In this document: piece by piece, positions 1 to 12,022 of the stretch | Layout of the letters: every line of letters starts with the position of its first letter | Position numbering within the stretch: position 1 is the stretch's first letter | Source: Lunularia cruciata | Taxonomy: Eukaryota > Streptophyta > Marchantiopsida > Lunulariales > Lunulariaceae | Assembly: GCA_948567375.1 (NCBI GenBank) | Contig: OX419757.1 | Span: forward strand, 59,520,001 to 59,584,000 | DNA length: 64,000 bases | Reading direction: 5' to 3' | The notes under the pieces: generated by a model | Told to the model about the DNA's origin: nothing | Database searches by the model: none | Seen by the model: the letters and a program-made list of their open reading frames with translations, nothing else | Position numbers and translations under genes: made by a program

Positions 1-2743
1 TAGCTATTGATGCAATATTCTCATGATTCTCATGATGCAACCTATGCAACACCATGGCACTTGCATCCAAATGGGAGTTTAACTTCTCTTTGATGGGTTT
101 CTAAACTTGGGACAATCTTTTATGGCATTCACTAAGGCTTGGAAAGAGAAAATATCCATCTAAGTCATTTGTCTAAATGTTTTTACTATCCAACCCTCTA
201 AAGAATTTAAAAATTAATTCACAACTCTGAACACATTGTAGTCTAGGTTGCAAATATTGGGTATGGTGTGCAAAATTCCAGCACCAAAGCAAAAATTCAA
301 ATGTAGTATCTTCTTCATCTTCACTCTAATAGTCCTCAACTCCATAACTCCATTCATTTTAGACACTCCATTCCCTATCACTATCAACCTTGGTTCTTGT
401 TATTTCTCAAATGCATTTCCTTGTTTTCTTGCTCAGTTGGAGCTTGATACTAATGCAATGCATTGCTTCCGGATCAAAATTGCACTAGGATATCTCAATG
501 TCAACTGAAATAACATGCTACCATTACATTGGCACCAATACAAGCAAGAAATGAAATAGGATAATTGTATTGCACATGAAATGAAATGAGTATTCTATTG
601 AGTTTGGTATGTCAAGCGCCAATTTTTGGACTCATACTCACACCTCTTGCTCTTCAAATTTGAATTCAGATCTTGGTTCATTAATTCCTCCATTAGTGCA
701 TAATTAAAATATATATAACACTCATAACTCTTAAAAAGCTATGTATCACCATTTTGATTTCCTATAAAATAATATTTATGATTATGGGTGGTGCACTCAC
801 AAATTTGAGTGGTACCCTTGACCCACTGCCCATAATATTTTTATAGACAACCCATCAAAAATTCTACAGATAACTACAAACACTAGAAGAACTAAATTTG
901 AACTAAATTAGTAATTTTTAAGAGATGCAAAAAATGCCGAGCATCAAGACTTGCATCATAATAACTATCATAAAATTCTTGGAGTGTTGAAGAGGTTGAT
1001 AAAAACTATTCAAATGATCAAGGTGGAGGGGAAGAATATAGAAGATTTAGAGTATTTTCTATGTAACTTATCCCTAAACTAGGAAGCCTATGATATGTAA
1101 GTTTGTAGCAATAGAGTCTCCATAAATTATATTGTTGATTTTGTTTTCTGATTTTATTTTTCATTTTTATATAGCCAATATGAAAGTTGGCATGAAGATA
1201 AAACTTGTTTATTTGGATAAGATTTTGTCATATTTTAAGGATGGTGTGTTTTCTATTAAGGTCTTACTCCATCAAACTTATTTTGTCACACTTTTATTTC
1301 CAAGTGGTTATCAAGGAATTAGATGGTATCATATATTACCAACATCTACTTTTTATGAAGAGATTGTTATTCATTACTCAAGAATTGGTCACTAAGGGAT
1401 TTCTATGAAAATTTGAGGATGAAAAGTAATGACTTGTGTGGAGATGGGTGTAAATATATGTACCATGAATAGCATTTAACAAAAATTACAATAAGTAAAT
1501 AGACAAGTATAAGATGAAAATTATTGGAAAGGTCTACTAAGGTAGAAAGATACACAACTCTATCTTATTATCAAAGTTCACAAATGCACAATAGAAGAAA
1601 GAAATGTCCTTAGCAAGAACGGAGAGAGTAAGAGAGGAAAATTATTCTCATTATGACCAATAAAGCTTCTTCTTATAAGGACATGATAGAAGAAATTTCT
1701 TCTCTTTATTTCCAATACATCTTCTTATAAGAGGGAATCACTATTCTTTAGTCACCTATTGGTATACAATAAAGAGATTGTTTAGGGAGATCTTTACTTA
1801 TCATGGCTCATTTTTAAGCTTCTTGATCTAATACTTTGGCCCTATTAGGCTTTTTATTTCTCTCCTTGACACACAATACACATATTATGAGAGCCTTGTA
1901 GACCAAATTAATTAAGTCGTTGACCACTGGACTATCATTCTTCATCCACTTGACTATCAAACTTCACCTTGCATACTTGAAAATCAAGGTATCAAATTGT
2001 CATGCATGGTGCACTTAAAGTATACCTCATATCTTCCAATTTTGAAAGGAGTGTATCATATCATAAGTGGCTTATGTATTCTTGGAGTGGTAGTAGAGTA
2101 AGAATATTTTGTCACACACTCTTTTGATGCCTTCTTTGTAGAAGATATCCTTATAGGGATGACCTCCTCCTATTAGAAGGTCTTCAAGTGGCATTTAGTG
2201 TATTCTCTTCTAGTATTGCTTGTTCATCAATGTACCTTCTTTGCATGGTTTTTCTTTCTCCAACCTTCTTATCATCTATTAAAGGCTTTAATAGGAAGAC
2301 AATGGGAGTCATTGGTGATATTATTGACCAAATAATTTTGAGGATATACCAATAGACATGGTGCATAGATAAAACATCTTTGCATGTTTTTATAGAGGAA
2401 TAGACCTACTATCTATGGAGTAGATAGAACTTATAAAAATTTTGGTACTTGGGTACACATGGAAAATTTGATTTCCTCGTATTTTATGGTTGCTAAAAGA
2501 CAAGTCTTGGAGATGTACATGATTGAAGTAGAAGTGGGATCTTTGTTTTGCAAGGTACTTTTATGGTAGATAAGAGATATTTTGTCTTCTCAACACAAGA
2601 TGATCTTTCATCCATTGCTTCTTTACTTTTTGATTGAACCAAAGGTTTGTAATCTTCCTAAAAATAAAATAAATTTAGAAGGCTCTACATTCTCTACTAA
2701 TTCACCCATCTATTCCTTTGCTTTGGCTTCAGCAAAGTGTAGG
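1..2743. other. Unassigned AT-rich sequence
   Basis: No retrotransposon protein, LTR pair, tRNA or recognisable gene was found. The longest open stretch (1,132-1,395, plus, 87 codons) is rich in Phe, Ile and Leu, as chance frames in AT-rich DNA are. It has no motif I know and no partner elsewhere in the window. The block probably consists of very old transposon remains, but that is inference from context only. Confidence 0.5.
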
Positions 2744-3326
2744 TGTAATACCAATAGCTAGACATATTATCTAGAGGTGAAAATTGGGTTGGTCACATCT
2801 GGAAGGATGTTATATATGATGGTCTAAGTAGATCAGATAGAGGTATTACCAAAAGAGTACTGTTACTAATAGGGTAGGAGCCAAAAATAACCTAAAACCT
2901 TCAAAGCTAATATTGGAGGTCTAAATGGATAAATTAGGCATTAAAAATGTACAATTTCCTCCCCCTAAGGAGAATAAGGTTTGCCTTCCCTCTTCTGTCT
3001 TGTCAAGATCTTTCCAATGGTACCTCACCCATGTGATTATGAGATTCTTACAAAAAGATTCCTTCTAGTGAAAGCGTGTTTGACCAACCAGATAGGACCA
3101 TAACCAACATGTCACCCATACATGAAATTAATCTAAGGGTAGAGCTTGTTGACATGTCACCAATTCATGTATTTGACCCAAGGGTGGAGCTTCCTTTGAG
3201 TGAATCCTCTTTGTTATATAAAAGAGATAAGGTGCTCCTTTGGAGCATCGGAGTTTTGAGTGTGAAGCTTTATGTTTCTTCTTTTGGGTTTTCTCTTTGG
3301 AGTTCTCTTGTCTTTGGAATCTTATA
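2744..3326 (+). mobile_element. Solo LTR, family Y (copy Y1)
   Basis: This is a 583-bp member of an LTR family present four times on the plus strand. It begins TGTAATACC, and its 3' end is a decayed form (CTTATA) of the family end TATTACA. It is flanked by gtagg (2,739-2,743) and atagg (3,327-3,331), a 5-bp TSD with one mismatch. A TATA-like box, tatataaaag, lies at 3,215-3,224. No PBS or internal region follows, so it is a solo LTR left by LTR-LTR recombination. It lacks the internal 5' duplication seen in Y2 and Y4. Confidence 0.8.
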
Positions 3327-3331
3327 ATAGG

Positions 3332-5026
3332 CTCTTGGATCCTAATTCAATTGTTCATTGGTGCCTTCCAACTTATACAAGCTCTTTCCTCTATAACTTT
3401 GAGTTTTTGGTCTAGTTTAGTCCACCCATCTACATTTTTTATTACTCACTTGTAAGTGTGGTATTACCTTACATGTAGCAAGTGTAAATTAAACTTATTG
3501 TCCTATTTGAGGATAAAGGTTAGATACCCATAAAGTTATCAAAGATATATTGTTTTTCATTGTCAAGAGAGTAAATACTCTCTTGGAAGGAGCTATGATA
3601 TGCTTTGTCGACAAAACAAGTCAAGACAAACTTATATTTGGTTTTAGATGATCAAGTAATAACAATGGAGTTTTGTGGTTACAAATCTCACACACAATAT
3701 AATATCAAAGGGGGTTACACATCTTCCTAGATGAGTTATGAGCAAAAAAATAGCAACCAAGTTTTCCATGGGTAGTAGCATGCAATACACCTCTTCAATC
3801 ATCTAGCTTTAGAGTTATATAGAATGATGAATATGAGATTTGATATGTTTGTTGAGGATGGTTGTGCCATCTTATTGTTAAAAATATGCAATACAATAGT
3901 AAGAAAAAAAATTTTTCCATGAGGATACTGTTTGGAACTTACTAGACTTGAAGGGAAGTGTCACTATTCCAATTCTTTATTGTTACTTGTTCAGCCTCTT
4001 GGGCAGAAACCACTCCTAAAAGAGGGTTGTATCACCACCAAAGTGCACTATCAAGTTCACTGAAGATCAATTCGTACTAAAGTCTAAATGTGATTATTCA
4101 GACCTATCCAAAGATGCTACTTCTACTACAAAGAATCATTCTCCAAAGAACATGTTCTACCTTTCTTAGAAGGCATGTTTCTGTAAAGGATCTTTGTGCT
4201 AATAACTATTATTTATCTTTGGGTTTGCTAGATATTATCATCCATACAAGTCACCTAAGTCCTATCAAGGCATAGGAGAACTATGCCAAGGATCAAACAC
4301 ACAAGGCCCTTGAAACACTCATGACAAAGAATACATGAGTACTTGGAATAAGCAAAAGCAACAAAGATATTTTGGTTCTTTACTTTTATTTATTTTTGTT
4401 GATTGAGTGAATATTTACATGGAATGGTTGCCTTAAATGAGATTAAAATGAGATTAAAATTAAAAAACATAATCTAAGAACTATAATGGCTAGCAGGCTG
4501 CTGATACCTATCAAGATCTTTTTGGTGCACACCTTTCTGCAAAATTTGTAATTTTGCTTCATTTTACTTCTTTTTTATGGAAGAATAGCAAGTTAATTGC
4601 ATGTTAAGAGGAACAAACCTCTTTTATGAATATTCTTCATATTTCATCTATGTACCTCTTTGAGTATAAGGAATTCAACCTCAAAGAAGATGTTAATACA
4701 AAGAAGTCAAGCCTAAAGAAGGGTTGTGTACAACAAATCAACAAATCAATGACAATGCAATGATTTGAATGGCGTCATTAAAAGGATAATGATTTGCCGC
4801 CAAAAATTAGTGGCATGCTTTGGAGGATTTGCATGTAAGGAGAGTGATGGCTCACCCAGTGAGAATGATTACAAAATAATCCCTAACTATATAATCAATT
4901 GCTAGTTGATTTCACTTTTTCACTTTTTCTTATATCTATTGCAATAACTTTTATAAAGAGTGCTTGAGTGATCATTCTCTTTGTAGTTGACAATCTCTTT
5001 GTAGTTAAAGTGCCCTTGATTGCAAA
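3332..5026. other. Unassigned sequence between Y1 and a decayed coding frame
   Basis: No family could be assigned. The 4,090-4,275 frame (61 codons) has no motif I recognise. Near the right end, 4,880-5,026 holds a TATA-like stretch (ctatataatcaattg) upstream of the decayed frame that begins at 5,027, so part of this block may be its 5' flank. Nothing else was seen. Confidence 0.4.
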
Positions 5027-6477
5027 ATGGCAAGAGAAAAGAAAAATATAATTGATATTGATGAGATGATCCTTCAATCCCCAAGAATTGATAAATAGAC
5101 AATGAGAGCTAGGAGTGATTACTTTAGAGCAAGCACTTGTAATTTTACTCTAAAGTTGGGAATTGGATTCACCACAAAGAAATGAGGAGAGATGAAAGAG
5201 AAATTGGGGATCTTGTGCCAATCCTTGGATAGAAGAGCACTTGAGATAGTGCTAGGAACATATTCATGTACTCCAAGAGTGATGACAATGGACACTAAAT
5301 TTAGGAAGATGGACACAAAGTTTAATATAGCCATCAAGAATTTGTAATACCAAGAGCTAGCCATATGATCTAGATATGAAATTCAGTTTGGTGACATCTA
5401 GATGATGTTATACATGATGGAAAAAATAGATCAGATAGAAGTATCACCAAAAGAGTACTACTAATAGGGCAAAAACCAAAATAGACTTGAAAACCCTAGA
5501 ACCAATAGTTAGACATATGATTTAAAGGTGAGAATTATTTTGGTAAAATCTGGAAGGATTTTACACATGATGGACTAAATAGACCAGAAAGACATATCAC
5601 CAAAAGGGGACTTCTACGAATAGAGTAGGAACCAAAATATACTTGAAATCTTTGAAGGCAATTTTATAGACCTTGAAATGTGTAGATTGCCCCCCTCCCC
5701 TAAAAGAGGAAAGGCTGGCCTTCCCTCTCCCTGATTTTTCTCATCAAGAGCTTTCCAACAGTACCTCACCCACGTGATTCTGAGATTCATGCAAGAAGAT
5801 TCCCTAAAAGATTCTCTTTGCTCAAAGCTTGTTTGACCAACCAGATAGGACCAGGACCCACGTGTCACACATCCAATTAAGTAATCCAAGGGTGGAGCTT
5901 ACTGATATGTCACCTATCTATGTGCCTAATTCCATAGTGGAACTTCCTTGGAGGAGATCCTTGTTGTCTATATAATAAAGAGAAGGTGCTCCTTTGAGGC
6001 ATTGGAGGTTTGAGTGTGAAATTTTGTGTTTCTCATGGTGTGTTTCTCTTTCAGGTCTCCTATCCTTGGAGTATTAAGGAATTCCTTCATAAAGTATATG
6101 TCAAAGAGTAACGGTTGGAAATTTCATACTTACAAGGAACCTGCTTGCAAATATCTCATTCAATCTATTATGAGGTTGTTTTACTTGAAACAAACTATCT
6201 ATTTGATAATCAACTAGGAAATATTCTTTGTGTAGTTATTTAGAGAGGAACTTGTCAATTGGGTATATATGTCCTATTGGCAATTACATTCTTTGATCAA
6301 GGAACTTGAGGAGGATGAAAGAGCTATATATCTTTCTCTATTTGCAATTCACTTCTATATGAATTTGAATTTGTTGAGTGAAGATGAGAGGAGGCAATTT
6401 GGCACACATTTCATGTTGGAGTAGTATTTCTTGGCCTCTCTTAAAGGACCTTCCATGATCAAGAACCATGCATGATA
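5027..6477 (+). pseudogene. Unrecognised decayed coding frame, interrupted by solo LTR Y2
   Basis: From an ATG at 5,027 in a plant-like start context (caaaATGGC), one frame runs to the Y2 insertion at 5,342 with only two stops (TAG after 23 codons, then a TGA). If the LTR and one copy of its gaatt duplication are ignored, the same frame continues at 6,084 without a shift to a stop near 6,217. After a frameshift, a further long open stretch runs from about 6,227 to 6,415, with acidic helical character (ELEEDERAIYLSLFAIHFY). The total is about 250-260 codons. I do not recognise the protein and see no zinc knuckle, protease or polymerase motif. It could be a decayed host gene exon or a gag-like ORF of an unknown element. 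Frame continuity across the insertion is the main evidence that it once coded. Confidence 0.5.
5343..6078 (+). mobile_element. Solo LTR, family Y (copy Y2)
   Basis: This 736-bp solo LTR begins TGTAATACC and ends TATTAAG (family end TATTACA). Perfect 5-bp TSDs, gaatt, lie at 5,338-5,342 and 6,079-6,083. A TATA-like box tatataata is at about 5,969. The first ~155 bp of the LTR is tandemly duplicated: the motif around the caa(g/t)agctag start and the 'tatgatct' stretch recurs at about 5,500. This explains its extra length over Y1. It interrupts a decayed coding frame. Confidence 0.85.
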
Positions 6478-6483
6478 TTTTCA

Positions 6484-7200
6484 ATGCCAAAGCTAGTTTG
6501 CTAGGATGTTAGAGTGATAATCTTGGCAATCATAGTCTTATTGATAGTTTCTCAATGATTATTAAGTTGCATAGTATTAGACTAATTGATCACGTTATTA
6601 CAATTACCATTTTCACCATCAAATGGGTTGTCAAATGCACCATTGGGGTTAGATTCCTAGCTACTCCAAAGGGAATATACCTCAAAGTGCAACACCAAAG
6701 AGCTCGCTTCTTCTATATTGAGCCTTTGAGCTCTTGGCTATACTAGACAAAGGTTGGCAAGTGTCACTTTGATTCTCTTAACTAGAGTGGGTTTGGCTTG
6801 AAAATGTTATCAAGGCCTATTGGTAGTGTATATTGAGTGTCATGTAGTGCCAAAGTTAGCTTACTAAGATGTTGGAGTGTTAATTTTGGTAGTCATAGTT
6901 TCATTGAAAGTTGCCCATTGACTACTTAGTGGCAACTCTACATAGTATTAGACCTATTGATCACACTTTTACAATTATAATTTGGGCCATCAGATGCATC
7001 ATTAAGGTTGAGTTCCTTGTTGTTCCAAAGGAGGTTTAGGGGTTAGGCCTCCAAAGAGCTCACTTCTTCTATGCTGAGCCTTTGAGCTCTTGGCTATATT
7101 GGACAAAGGCTGGTGAGTGTCACTTTGATTCTCTTACCTACAGTAGACTTGGCTTGATAATGTATTCAAGTCCTATTGGCAATTTATATTGAGTATTGAT
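6484..7200 (+). repeat. Tandem LTR units of the DNMT/PHD gypsy family (copy C, 5' end)
   Basis: Two head-to-tail units (about 6,484-6,838 and 6,839-7,200) each match the main LTR module (module B) of the DNMT-carrying gypsy element. Shared landmarks are the 'aagagctc...cttctt' stretch, the 'gagcctttgagctcttggctat' block and the 'ggcttga' end. Both are on the plus strand and are followed at 7,201 by sequence matching the leader just inside copy A's right-hand LTR ('ggtagtatctccaagc'). The doubled unit suggests a tandem LTR produced by unequal recombination, or a modular LTR. CpG sites are nearly all lost, so the copy is old. Confidence 0.7.
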
Positions 7201-8756
7201 TGTTCAAATTTAACATGTTATTTGAATTTTGATTGATTGATTATATAAAAGAAGTGAAAGTGGAAATCAAGTATAAGACAAAACATGTTGGTAGTATCTC
7301 CAAGCCTAGTATGATTGATGGTACATTTAATCATTAATTATTGATTTTGATTTCAATTGAGTAGATTATGCATGAAAATGTTATTGAGTTGGTTATAGAT
7401 TTGATACTTGGGTTGACAATTTGACAAATTGTGTGTAGAAGTGCTATCCAAATTTCCCAAAATTGAGGTTGACTTAAGGGATCGATATGCAAGTTTGTTG
7501 GTTGGAGAGGTTGATTTGAGAATTAGGGATAAATTGGTGATTAGGGGCCCACAAATTTTGGCTATGATAAATATTGAACTCAGATTGGAGAACCCATCTT
7601 CCCAAATTAGGGATTTGGCCGGCACTATTTATCAAATTAGAGAACTTGGCTAAGATTGAATTGGTGATAGGGGCTCATAAATTTGGGCTATCTTCCCAAT
7701 TAAGGATTTAGAAGTCCACAACTATTGAATTGGAGATATTGGCCAGATTTGGTGGAAGATTTGATGGAGAAGAAGGCCAAATTGGCCAGATTTAAGCATG
7801 CTCATCTTCACAAATTCATTAGTAATGTATGTAGTAAGGTTTGAACCTTTTATCTTTGGTTACTAGAATGGTGCCTTAGCAAACATATCTTATAACACCC
7901 ATTTGTGCATGTATGTGATATTTTGATATTTTGTTTGATATGATAAGTACTTGAGAGATATTACTTATATAGAGGTAAAGGATGGTTCTACATTAATCAT
8001 GATAAACTAAGGTTAGTCATAGCTAAAATAGAAAGGACCTTACTTTAGCAGAAGTGGAAAAGATGAGCACTACTATTTTGGATTCTAGTATATTGACTTG
8101 GTATTATTCTTAGGTATTTATCTTTAGGAAAATAATTGAGAACTCTTGGACCCACAAGTCTTTTTGTTTTGGATTCTTCTATAATCCAAAGATAGCCCAT
8201 GTGAAAAAATCCTTGACTTATGGTTGGATCAAGATAAGACTACATGATTAGGCAAATATTCCTATAAGTATGGATATTCCTTTAGACTTTTTGACTTTTA
8301 GCCTAATAACTTGAGTTACTCTAGTAATTAGTAACTTTGGTCCGTAACTATTTTACAAGTATATAAACAAGGAGTGAGGAGGTACTAATCATTCTTTCAT
8401 TTGTACCTCACTTTCTCTCATTGAGTTCTCTAGTGAGCAATGGTTTGAGTCTTGGAGTGTTAGCCTTGGAGGAGTATGATGGAGTTGAGGTTCTTTTTTG
8501 TCCATGTTGTGCTACCATAATAGCCATCAGAGGTTCATCTTGAGTGAGAGACAAGCCGGCTCATAATCCACAATTGGCTTATAATTATGTATTTGTGGTT
8601 AGGACATGATATTTGATCTCATCCTTAGGAATCATGGTAATGTAAGAGTAAGTATACACTCCTATTATATCAAATACTAAATAGTGGTAAAGTCAATCCA
8701 ATTGGATTTGTGAGATAGAGGATTACCATATAGATTTCTTGTGATTAGAACCCCTT
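7201..8756 (+). mobile_element. Leader fragment of the DNMT/PHD gypsy family (copy C), interrupted
   Basis: Segments 7,201-7,890 and 8,566-8,756 match, in order and on the plus strand, the long noncoding leader of copies A (minus, 22.9-24.5 kb) and B (39.0-39.5 kb). One landmark is 'gggtttgaaccc...gtgcccta(g)caaa', here 'aaggtttgaacc...gtgccttagcaaa' just before 7,890. A second is the 'cactc.tattatatcaaat' block near 8,665. A family-Z LTR (7,891-8,565) interrupts it, and a minus-strand chromovirus begins at 8,757. No coding part of copy C survives in the window. An open frame inside this leader (7,429-7,653) has no recognisable product. Confidence 0.6.
7891..8565 (+). mobile_element. LTR, family Z (copy Z1)
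   Basis: It begins TATAACACCCATTTGTGC (family start TGTAACACCC) and ends GCCGGCTCATA (family end GCCGGCTCACA), about 675 bp. It contains the family TATA-like box (tatataaaca) near 8,360 and the conserved 'gaagtggaaaagatgagcac' and 'ttgagttctctagtgagcaatg' blocks. It lies inside copy C's leader and has leader sequence on both sides, so it is probably a solo LTR. No convincing 5-bp TSD could be read. Confidence 0.7.
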
Positions 8757-9262
8757 TGTAAAAGACCAAGGAGATAAATAAGAGAATGGAAGACCATATT
8801 AGGACTCTTCAATGAGGGAAACTCCAAAATGTAAAAGATTTAGGAGAGAAATAGGTGAATGGAAGATTGGAGTGGTGATCACCATATGGGATGCTTGAAT
8901 GAAGGAAACTCCAAATGCCTAGTATGAGCTTGGGCTTTGGTAATTATAAGAAACATACAAGGCCTTGAGAAACTTCTCCATAAGTTTTACAAAAGCCACC
9001 TTCTTAGAGTGCAAGCTAAGCTAACTAAAAAGCTTCTCAAGAAGCTTCCTTCTAAAATCTACCTACTTGACATGCAAGCTAAGCTAGTAAAGAAGCTTCC
9101 TCCTAGAAATCACCTACTTGGTATACATATTACTCAATACTTGAGAGGTACTAAGAAGCTTCCTAGATAGTTTTGGAACATTCCTATAATTCTTGGCTAA
9201 GTTGTCCTATTTGTGAATTTGTTAATCTCAAATAACTCATCTATAAACTCTGTATTGTTACA
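8757..9262 (-). repeat. 3' LTR of truncated chromovirus (minus strand)
   Basis: Read on the minus strand it begins TGTAACAATACAGAGTTTA and ends with a 'ggtcttttaca' terminus, like the LTR at 48,996-49,412. It shares the same AAGCTTC palindromes and the 'tagcttagcttgca' block. It contains an extra internal duplication near its end: 'tcttttacattttggagtttcc' is followed by a second 'ggtcttttaca'. A short purine tract (ctagtgggagta on the minus strand) sits just upstream of its start, as expected for a 3' LTR. Confidence 0.75.
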
Positions 9263-9289
9263 TACTCCCACTAGTTGGTGATGTCCTCA

Positions 9290-11376
9290 TCACCATGGAA
9301 GCTTCACACTCCTGGATGGTTGTTTATGCATTATGGAGATGAGAAAGAGGTTCACATGTGGTATCATGAAAGTGATACCCTTTCCAAATGACTTTGTACT
9401 TGGTGTGTTGTTGGTGGTCATATTGAATATTATGAAGTGCAAGGATACAATCAACTTCATTCTCCTCATAATGTTTGACAAGGATGGGAGGAGGAAGGGG
9501 TTGGACATGAGTGGAAGAGAATGATGATTAGATATAAAAATTTTCAATCTTAAAATATGAGAGACTTGGTGGATTTGCATATGACTAGGCAAGGCAAGTC
9601 CATAAACAACAAGAGAAATGATTTGGGTGATATCAAATAGACCTATCCAATTAAGAGCAAGTTTATAAACTTGGGTATCAAGCATGAGGGGTAGGTTACT
9701 ACAAGAAAGCATGACCTTATCACCTAGGTGAAAAGTAAGATTATGACAATGTTGATATGCATATAGTTTTGATAATTTTGAGCAACAAGGGGATGAGATT
9801 TGGCTCATTGTAGATAATGAGATATTATAGACAACAAGGTTGAAGTATGAGGAATGTGAGAAGGAAAGGGAGCAAGAAAGGAATTTGGAACAAGTGGATC
9901 TTGGCCAAAATTAAGGAAGAAGAGAGTGAAAAGGAGTACAAATGGATTTAAAAATGGATCCATATATGCACTTACTTTGTCCTTTGCAAAGTAGGTGATG
10001 AAATCTAAACTCACATCTTCTCATCAAGCAAATGGAATGTGAAGTATTTGGAGTAGTCCACCCGGTTTCTAATAGCTAGCTTTGTTGCATTGGCAAATCT
10101 CACATGATCAAATGAAGTCTTGAACTTCACATGCCATGTTTGGCCACCACCATTGTTGTTGTTAAGTACTCAAGATCTTATCTATCCCCATGTGTCCCAC
10201 AATTGGTAAGTCAAGTTCTTCTTGAATTTGTGCTAGGTATAGATCACCTAAAGGTGGAACATAGATACGGTTCTTGCAACATAAAATTACATCTTTGAGT
10301 GAAAAGATATTGTACTCCTTTTCATGTATTGAAAGACAACCTTCTACCAAACGAAAGAAGGTGTCTTGTTGTAAAGTGGCCCTAAACTCAATTTGGAATT
10401 TAAGTCCATTGACATTATCATAATTGTTACTGTGATAAGAGATTCAGGAAGAGTCTTCAAATCTGGTCATTGTGATAGTGCATCAAAGATGACATGGAAT
10501 TTGCCAAGCTTGTACTCAAGCATGTCAATTGGAGTTCTTCCTCCCATCAATGATGTCAACTCTTCTTGTGCTCCAAATATAACTTTTGCAGCAAAGGTTT
10601 ATGATTGATTTGCATGATCCCTTTCTTATGCAAGAGAAAATACCTCCATACCTTGGTAGCATGTATCATTACTATTTGTTCTCAATCCCAAGCAAAGCAA
10701 TTCCTTTTTATGGTGTTTATTCAGAAAAATACAAAGGCAATGGGGTGTACTCAATCTAAAAATTCTTGTTGTAACACCATTCTAATGGCAAAGTTAGAAA
10801 CATCAAAATCAACTACACAACATAATTGAGGATCATATAGCTGAAGGATGGATTATGAAGACACTGTATGCTTTAATTTCTTGAATACCTCTTTGTGCTT
10901 GGTGGTCCATTGAAACCTTCATGTCTTCCCTAGAGATCAATAGTACGGCCATATGAGCATAATAATGGATGAACTATCAATGAAACTTGCCAATCCATTA
11001 AATGCTCACACTTTTGTGGCATCCTTTGGAGTAGGTCAATCAATAATGGCCTTGATTTCACCTCTTTCATCTTGATCCCCTCTAATGAAACCTTATGATC
11101 CAAGAAGGCAACTTCTTATTGCAAAAAGATACAATTTGACTTTTTGCAATAAAACTTCTATAGACATAGTCATTTAGGAGTTCTTCTATGTGATTCATGT
11201 GCTTTATTTCCATCTTGCTATAGATTAAAATATCATCCAAGAACACCACCATGTACCAATCCAATAATTGATGCATCTAATCCACAAAGATCATTGGAGT
11301 ATTTGTGAGCCAGAAAGGTAGAATTCTATACTAGAAAGTGCCCATACCTTGTGTGAAAGGTAATCTTTTGCATATC
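9290..11376 (-). pseudogene. Truncated chromovirus pol: RT end, RNase H, integrase, chromodomain
   Basis: Minus-strand remnants are collinear with the chromovirus at 48,996-54,579. They include the RT active-site segment VVFLDDILIYSK (ORF 11,082-11,276), and the integrase zinc-binding entry LPIVGHMGIDK (10,162-10,350). They also include a core fragment with LNFGQDPLVP (9,805-10,014) and the DKVMLSCSNL and NWIGLFDITQI C-terminal region (9,290-9,808). About 9,330-9,470 encodes a decayed chromodomain in an adjacent frame (EEYEVD followed by KYKVIWKGY). Stops and frameshifts are frequent. The 5' half is absent: the right end is cut by LTR Y3 at 11,377. In life this polyprotein would drive reverse transcription and heterochromatin-directed integration. 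Confidence 0.8.
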
Positions 11377-12006
11377 TATAATATCATTAGCTAGAAAATT
11401 TATCTAAAGATTCAAATTAGCTTGGTAATGTCTTTAAGGATGTTATATATGATGGTCTAAGTAAATTAGACATAGGTGTCACAAAAATAGTACTTCTACT
11501 AATAAGGTAGAGGTTAAAAACACCTTAAAAACTTTAGAGCTAATTTTGGAGGCCTAAGCAAATGAATTAGGCCTTGAAAATTGACTAATTGCTTCCTTCC
11601 AAAAGAAAATTGTTGATTTCTTCCACCCTCCCTCAACACCCCTTTTTTCCTTGTTTATCTCATCAAGATTTTTACAATAATACATTATCCATGCCATTCT
11701 AAGCTTCCTACAAGAAGATTCTCCAAAGACTCCTTTTTGGTCAAACTTGTTTGACCAACTAAATAGTACAAGGATTGACATATCACTAATCTATGTAGCT
11801 GATCTAAGGGTAGAGCTTGTGAATATATCACCAATTCATGTCTTTGATCCAAGGGTGTAGCTTCCTTTGAGTGGATCTTCTTTGTTATATAATAAAAAAA
11901 TATGCTCCTTGGAGACATTGGAATATTGAGGAATGAACTTTGTGTTTATCTTTTGTTTCTTCTCTTGTGTTTCTCTTGAGGTTTCTCTTGTCCTTAGAAT
12001 ATTACA
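11377..12006 (+). mobile_element. LTR, family Y (copy Y3), probable 5' LTR
   Basis: It starts at a mutated TATAATATC (family TGTAATACC), ends AATATTACA and is about 630 bp. Unlike the other Y copies it is followed by a primer-binding-site-like sequence and not by its target, and no TSD is seen, so it is best read as the 5' LTR of a Y element running right. It truncates the minus-strand chromovirus. It lacks the ~155-bp 5' duplication of Y2 and Y4. Confidence 0.7.
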
Positions 12007-12007
12007 A

Positions 12008-12022
12008 TGTTATTAGAGTAGG
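12008..12022 (+). promoter_or_regulatory. Decayed primer-binding site (tRNA-iMet type) of a family-Y element
   Basis: Just after the LTR end (TATTACA) the sequence tgttattagagtagg matches the plant initiator-Met primer site TGGTATCAGAGC(AGG), apart from one G-to-T change and C-to-T changes. Placement immediately inside the LTR supports the call. Confidence 0.6.

Noticed and set aside
4010-4280. Possible copia-type fragment
   Set aside because: No GAG-pre-integrase, integrase or RT motif can be read; only a short chance-like frame.
8520-8565. Repeated 'agagacaggccggctca' sites considered as recombination or attachment sites
   Set aside because: They are the conserved 3' end of family-Z LTRs.
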